NCBI GenBank assembly: GCA_937926175.1
Contig: CALANV010000013.1
Span: 124,001 to 188,000, forward strand
DNA: 64,000 nucleotides
Direction: 5' to 3'
DNA from: an uncultured Rhodospirillales bacterium
GTDB lineage: Bacteria > Pseudomonadota > Alphaproteobacteria > CACIAM-22H2
Position numbers and translations under genes: made by a program. The notes under the pieces are model-generated. The model saw nothing but the letters and a program-made list of their open reading frames with translations. It made no database searches and was not told the origin of the DNA. Position 1 is the first letter of the stretch, and every line of letters starts with the position of its first letter. Shown here piece after piece: positions 61,605-64,000 of this stretch.

Positions 61605-62177
61605 ATGCGTTCGTTCCGAGTCCTTCTCGTCTTGTGCCTGCTGCTCGTCGGCAGCGTCGGCGCGGCCGACACGGCGTCGCCTTATGCCGGGCAGGAGCGG
61701 CGTGCGATCAAGGCGTTGTCACCGACCGAGATCGAGGATCTGCTCGCCGGCCGGGGCATGGGTCTGGCCAAGGCAGCCGAACTCAATGGCTACCCTGGTC
61801 CGGCGCACGTGCTCGAACTCGCCGACCGCCTCCAGCTCACGCCGGAACAGCGGACGGCCACGCAAGCGCTCTTCGAGCGGATGAACCAGGACGCACGTCG
61901 GCTGGGTGCCGCCATCGTGGCCGCCGAACACGACCTCGAGCGCGACTTCGCCGAGCGTCGCTTGGGCGAACGCGAACTGCAGGCCCGGCTCGATACGCTC
62001 GGAGCGCTTCAGGCGGAACTACGTTTCATGCATTTGCGCGCGCATCTGGCGCAGGCCGCCGTTCTGACGCCAGAGCAAATCGCCCGCTACGATGCGCTGC
62101 GCGGCTATAACCGAACCGACGCGCCCGCGCGCCATGGGAAACCTGGATCCCACGGGGCACATGGTTCGCCCCGATAG
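61605..62177 (+). CDS. Spy/CpxP-like periplasmic protein
   Basis: 190 residues with a signal peptide (MRSFRVLLVLCLLLVGSVGA). The mature part is helical: ALSPTEIEDLLAGRGMGLAK, AAELNGYPGPAHVLELADRL, then the LTxxQ-type repeat LQLTPEQRTATQALFERM and a second near AAVLTPEQIARYDALRGY. These are marks of Spy/CpxP/ZraP chaperone or metal-sensing proteins. A strong ribosome site AGGAGG precedes the ATG. Tail is Gly/His-rich (GKPGSHGAHGS), which could bind metal. Divergent from murJ. Confidence 0.87.
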   Translation: MRSFRVLLVLCLLLVGSVGAADTASPYAGQERRAIKALSPTEIEDLLAGRGMGLAKAAELNGYPGPAHVLELADRLQLTPEQRTATQALFERMNQDARRLGAAIVAAEHDLERDFAERRLGERELQARLDTLGALQAELRFMHLRAHLAQAAVLTPEQIARYDALRGYNRTDAPARHGKPGSHGAHGSPR

Positions 62178-62291
62178 AGCGGCGATAGAGCGGCGCGGTC
62201 TCGGCTTCGTTCGCGATCTGGCATCAACAGGTCAAGGAGACCCGGCGGGTGTCCCCCGGGACAGCACCCGGATTGTGCCACGCGTCGCGCG

Positions 62292-62723
62292 TCAGCGGCG
62301 CAACCGGCCCGCCGCGTCGCGCGCGGCGCGTTCTGCCGCCGCGCGTTCACGGACCGCACGATCGTACTCCAGCCGATCCCGGCGCAACGCTTCATCACGC
62401 ATCATGTCGCCGGCCCGGTTGGGAGGATCGCCGGGCACCGGCGGTGCCGCGCTGAGCGGCCGACTTGGCCTGTTCGGCAAGAGCAGAAGGTCGCGGTTGG
62501 TGCGATCGAGCTGATCGCGTGCGGCGCGCGCGGCGCGGTCGCTTTCGATACGATTGCGTTCGGCGCGTTCGTACCGGTCCTGCAGCCGCCGTTCCTCGGC
62601 CTGCTCCCGCTCCAGGTTCGGCTCCGGTTCGTGCGGAGGCTGTGCCGCCGCTGAAACGACGGCAGCAGCCGCCACGGACAGTGCGATCAGCAAAACGAAT
62701 TTCACGGCAATCACCCGAAGCAA
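62292..62723 (-). CDS. secreted Arg-rich coiled-coil protein, unknown
   Basis: 143 residues. Signal peptide (VKFVLLIALSVAAAAVVSAA), a Pro-rich spacer, a charged helical segment (EREQAEERRLQDRYERAERN), a Pro-rich hinge (LLPNRPSRPLSAAPPVPGDP) and a second charged Arg/Ala helix (RDRLEYDRAVRERAAAERAA). It looks like an extended periplasmic protein. I do not recognise a family. 15 bp downstream of the next small gene on the same strand, convergent with the Spy-like gene. Confidence 0.65.
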   Translation of the reverse strand: MLRVIAVKFVLLIALSVAAAAVVSAAAQPPHEPEPNLEREQAEERRLQDRYERAERNRIESDRAARAARDQLDRTNRDLLLLPNRPSRPLSAAPPVPGDPPNRAGDMMRDEALRRDRLEYDRAVRERAAAERAARDAAGRLRR

Positions 62724-62738
62724 GGGGTATTGCCGAAT

Positions 62739-63047
62739 TCAACTGCCGCCGTTCTCTCGCGTTCCTGGTCCGAGTTCACGGGACTGCTGCAGCAGTTCGA
62801 GCCACGACGACCAGGCGAGTTGTGTCAACGCAAGCCACCCGTGCCACCACATTATCGGCGCCATGCCGAATGCGGACAGGGCGGCCGGCATCATTGCGTC
62901 GCCGACTGCAGCAAAGGACGGGTCCGCCCGCACGCTGACGGTGAGGTACTCGGCGACCTCGTGCGCCGGCTTGCGCCGCGTTACTTTGATGTCGAGTCCG
63001 GTCAGTCGGGCAATTGCCTTGGTTTCATCCATCCTTGGCGCCTTCAT
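62739..63047 (-). CDS. small conserved-looking protein coupled to glnD
   Basis: 102 residues. An N-terminal half with DETKAIARLTGLDIKVTRRK and AEYLTVSVRADPSFAAVGDA, then a Trp-rich hydrophobic stretch (AFGMAPIMWWHGWLALTQLA; WSSWLELLQQ). No signal peptide, but the second half could be membrane-associated or amphipathic. Its ATG overlaps the glnD TGA (ATGA), supporting both reality and translational coupling. I know no function. Confidence 0.68.
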   Translation of the reverse strand: MKAPRMDETKAIARLTGLDIKVTRRKPAHEVAEYLTVSVRADPSFAAVGDAMMPAALSAFGMAPIMWWHGWLALTQLAWSSWLELLQQSRELGPGTRENGGS

Positions 63048-64000
63048 CCGGCCACGGCAGTCGTCCGTGCAAGACGCCGCGGCAGTACGGGAATATCGGA
63101 CTTGTCCTTCGCATCGGGATCGGCGAGTACCGCAAGCAGCCGCTCGCGGATCCGCTTCAGCTTGTGCTCCTCGTCGATTTTGTGTCCGAACACATCCTTG
63201 ACGTAGAACACGTCGACCACGCGCTCGCCGTAGGTTGCGATCTTCGCGGTGCCAATCGACAGCCCGAGCTCGGTCAGCGCATTCGTCACCTCGAAGAGCA
63301 GGCCGGACCGGTCGCGACCGTTCACTTCGATGACCGTGTGCGTCGCCGACGCCTTGTTGTCGATCAGCACGCGCGGCGGCACGGCGAAGACGCGCGCGCG
63401 GCTCTGGATCCGCGGCCGCTTTGCGAGCGCGTCACGCAGTTTCAGCCGGCCCGACAGCGCCTGTTCAATCAAGGTTGCAAGCTTCGCCAGACGTTCGGGC
63501 TTGTCGAACGCAGATCCCGCGCTGCTCACCGACGGCAGCGTCTCCTGGATGAGAAACGTGTCGAGCGCCATGCCGTTCGACATCGTGAAGATCTGCGCCG
63601 CCACGATGTTCGCGCCGGCGAGCGCCATGGCGCCGGCGATTTGACTGAAGAGGCCCGGATGGTCGGCGGTGTAGATCGTGATCTCCGTGATCCCGCGCGC
63701 GCGATCGATGCGCGTATCGAGCGAGATCGGTGCCTCGTCCCGTTCGGCCTGACGGATGAAGCGGGCATGCCGGGCCTGCGTCGCCGTATCGACCGAAAGC
63801 CAATACGCCGGATAGCCACGGGCAAAATGGGTGACGATGTCTTCTTCGGGCCAATCGGCGAGCTCGGCGCGCAACGCCGATTTTGCCGCCTCGACCCGTA
63901 TCTTGGCGTTGTCCTCGAGCACCGCCCCGGACATCGCCTCTTCGGCCCGGTAGTAGAGTTCGCGCAGGAGCGTCGCTTTCCAATTGTTCCAGACGTTCGG
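63044..64000 (-). CDS. glnD: [protein-PII] uridylyltransferase, 5' part outside window
   Basis: Bifunctional uridylyltransferase/uridylyl-removing enzyme that senses glutamine and modifies PII. The last 318 residues are visible; the catalytic NT and HD domains are beyond the right edge except for the tail of the linker (RELYYRAEEAMSGAVLEDN). Two C-terminal ACT domains are clear: ITEITIYTADHPGLFSQIAG with GANIVAAQIFT, and HTVIEVNGRDRSGLLFEVTN with GLSIGTAKIATYGERVVDVF. The frame reads exactly to the window edge. Confidence 0.95.
   Translation of the reverse strand, partial: PNVWNNWKATLLRELYYRAEEAMSGAVLEDNAKIRVEAAKSALRAELADWPEEDIVTHFARGYPAYWLSVDTATQARHARFIRQAERDEAPISLDTRIDRARGITEITIYTADHPGLFSQIAGAMALAGANIVAAQIFTMSNGMALDTFLIQETLPSVSSAGSAFDKPERLAKLATLIEQALSGRLKLRDALAKRPRIQSRARVFAVPPRVLIDNKASATHTVIEVNGRDRSGLLFEVTNALTELGLSIGTAKIATYGERVVDVFYVKDVFGHKIDEEHKLKRIRERLLAVLADPDAKDKSDIPVLPRRLARTTAVAG

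Overview
This is a high-GC stretch of a bacterial chromosome that is almost entirely core genome. Gene content and order point to an alphaproteobacterium, probably from the Rhodospirillales or a neighbouring order. The evidence is a dnaA-dnaN-recF-gyrB block next to rpsT; the run miaB-phoH-ybeY-corC-lnt-metK-trmB-rimP-nusA-ylxR-infB; a MucR/Ros regulator; an Irr-type Fur protein; the alphaproteobacterial TIGR02186 membrane protein; and a glnD-murJ-trpS neighbourhood. I assign it to this group by inference, not by database search. No phage, transposase, CRISPR array, rRNA or tRNA gene was seen.

Layout. 1-1771: glutathione-dependent formaldehyde oxidation (frmA, fghA; the latter runs off the left edge). 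1876-4818: an AceE/MdeB-like thiamine-diphosphate E1 enzyme divergent from an Lrp-type regulator. 4913-5875: an isolated unknown gene whose Thr/Cys/His spacing resembles CNF1/CheD-type deamidases; this is the most unusual gene here. 6335-14758: replication genes in the order rpsT, rhodanese, dnaA, pcp, dnaN, recF, gyrB (minus strand). 14845-16943: enoyl-CoA hydratase, a small secreted protein and mutM, divergent from ubiE-ubiB-coaBC-dut-moeB (16978-21975). 21985-29327: a 2-hydroxyacid dehydrogenase, an SH3 protein, a rubrerythrin/Fe-S protein/DUF3501 module with a palindromic Irr-like operator at its promoter, irr itself, a nitronate-monooxygenase-like flavoprotein with a Cys-rich tail, and a glycerophosphodiesterase. 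29425-39795: the translation and RNA-decay cluster pnp, rpsO, truB, rbfA / infB, ylxR, nusA, rimP, interrupted by an oppositely oriented DUF72 gene. 39992-49808: trmB, metK, lnt, corC, ybeY, phoH, miaB, plsC, olsB and fur, mostly with ATGA-type overlaps. 49884-54619: mucR, rimI, tsaB, a D-Ala-D-Ala dipeptidase, a RutE-like nitroreductase, a Bax-like glucosaminidase and nfuA. 54785-58258: an adenylate cyclase, a universal stress protein, TIGR02186 and a TauE/SafE exporter. 58690-64000: trpS, murJ, a Spy/CpxP-like periplasmic protein, two small unknown proteins and the 3' part of glnD.

How the parts relate. Most genes are housekeeping: replication initiation and repair, ribosome maturation and translation initiation, tRNA modification, and envelope lipid and lipoprotein synthesis. 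The regulatory interest lies in iron and oxidative stress (irr with its candidate operators, rubrerythrin module, fur translationally coupled to olsB, nfuA). Start codons were chosen by Shine-Dalgarno sites, overlaps and family alignment where an upstream extension was open. All family assignments come from motif recognition by eye.
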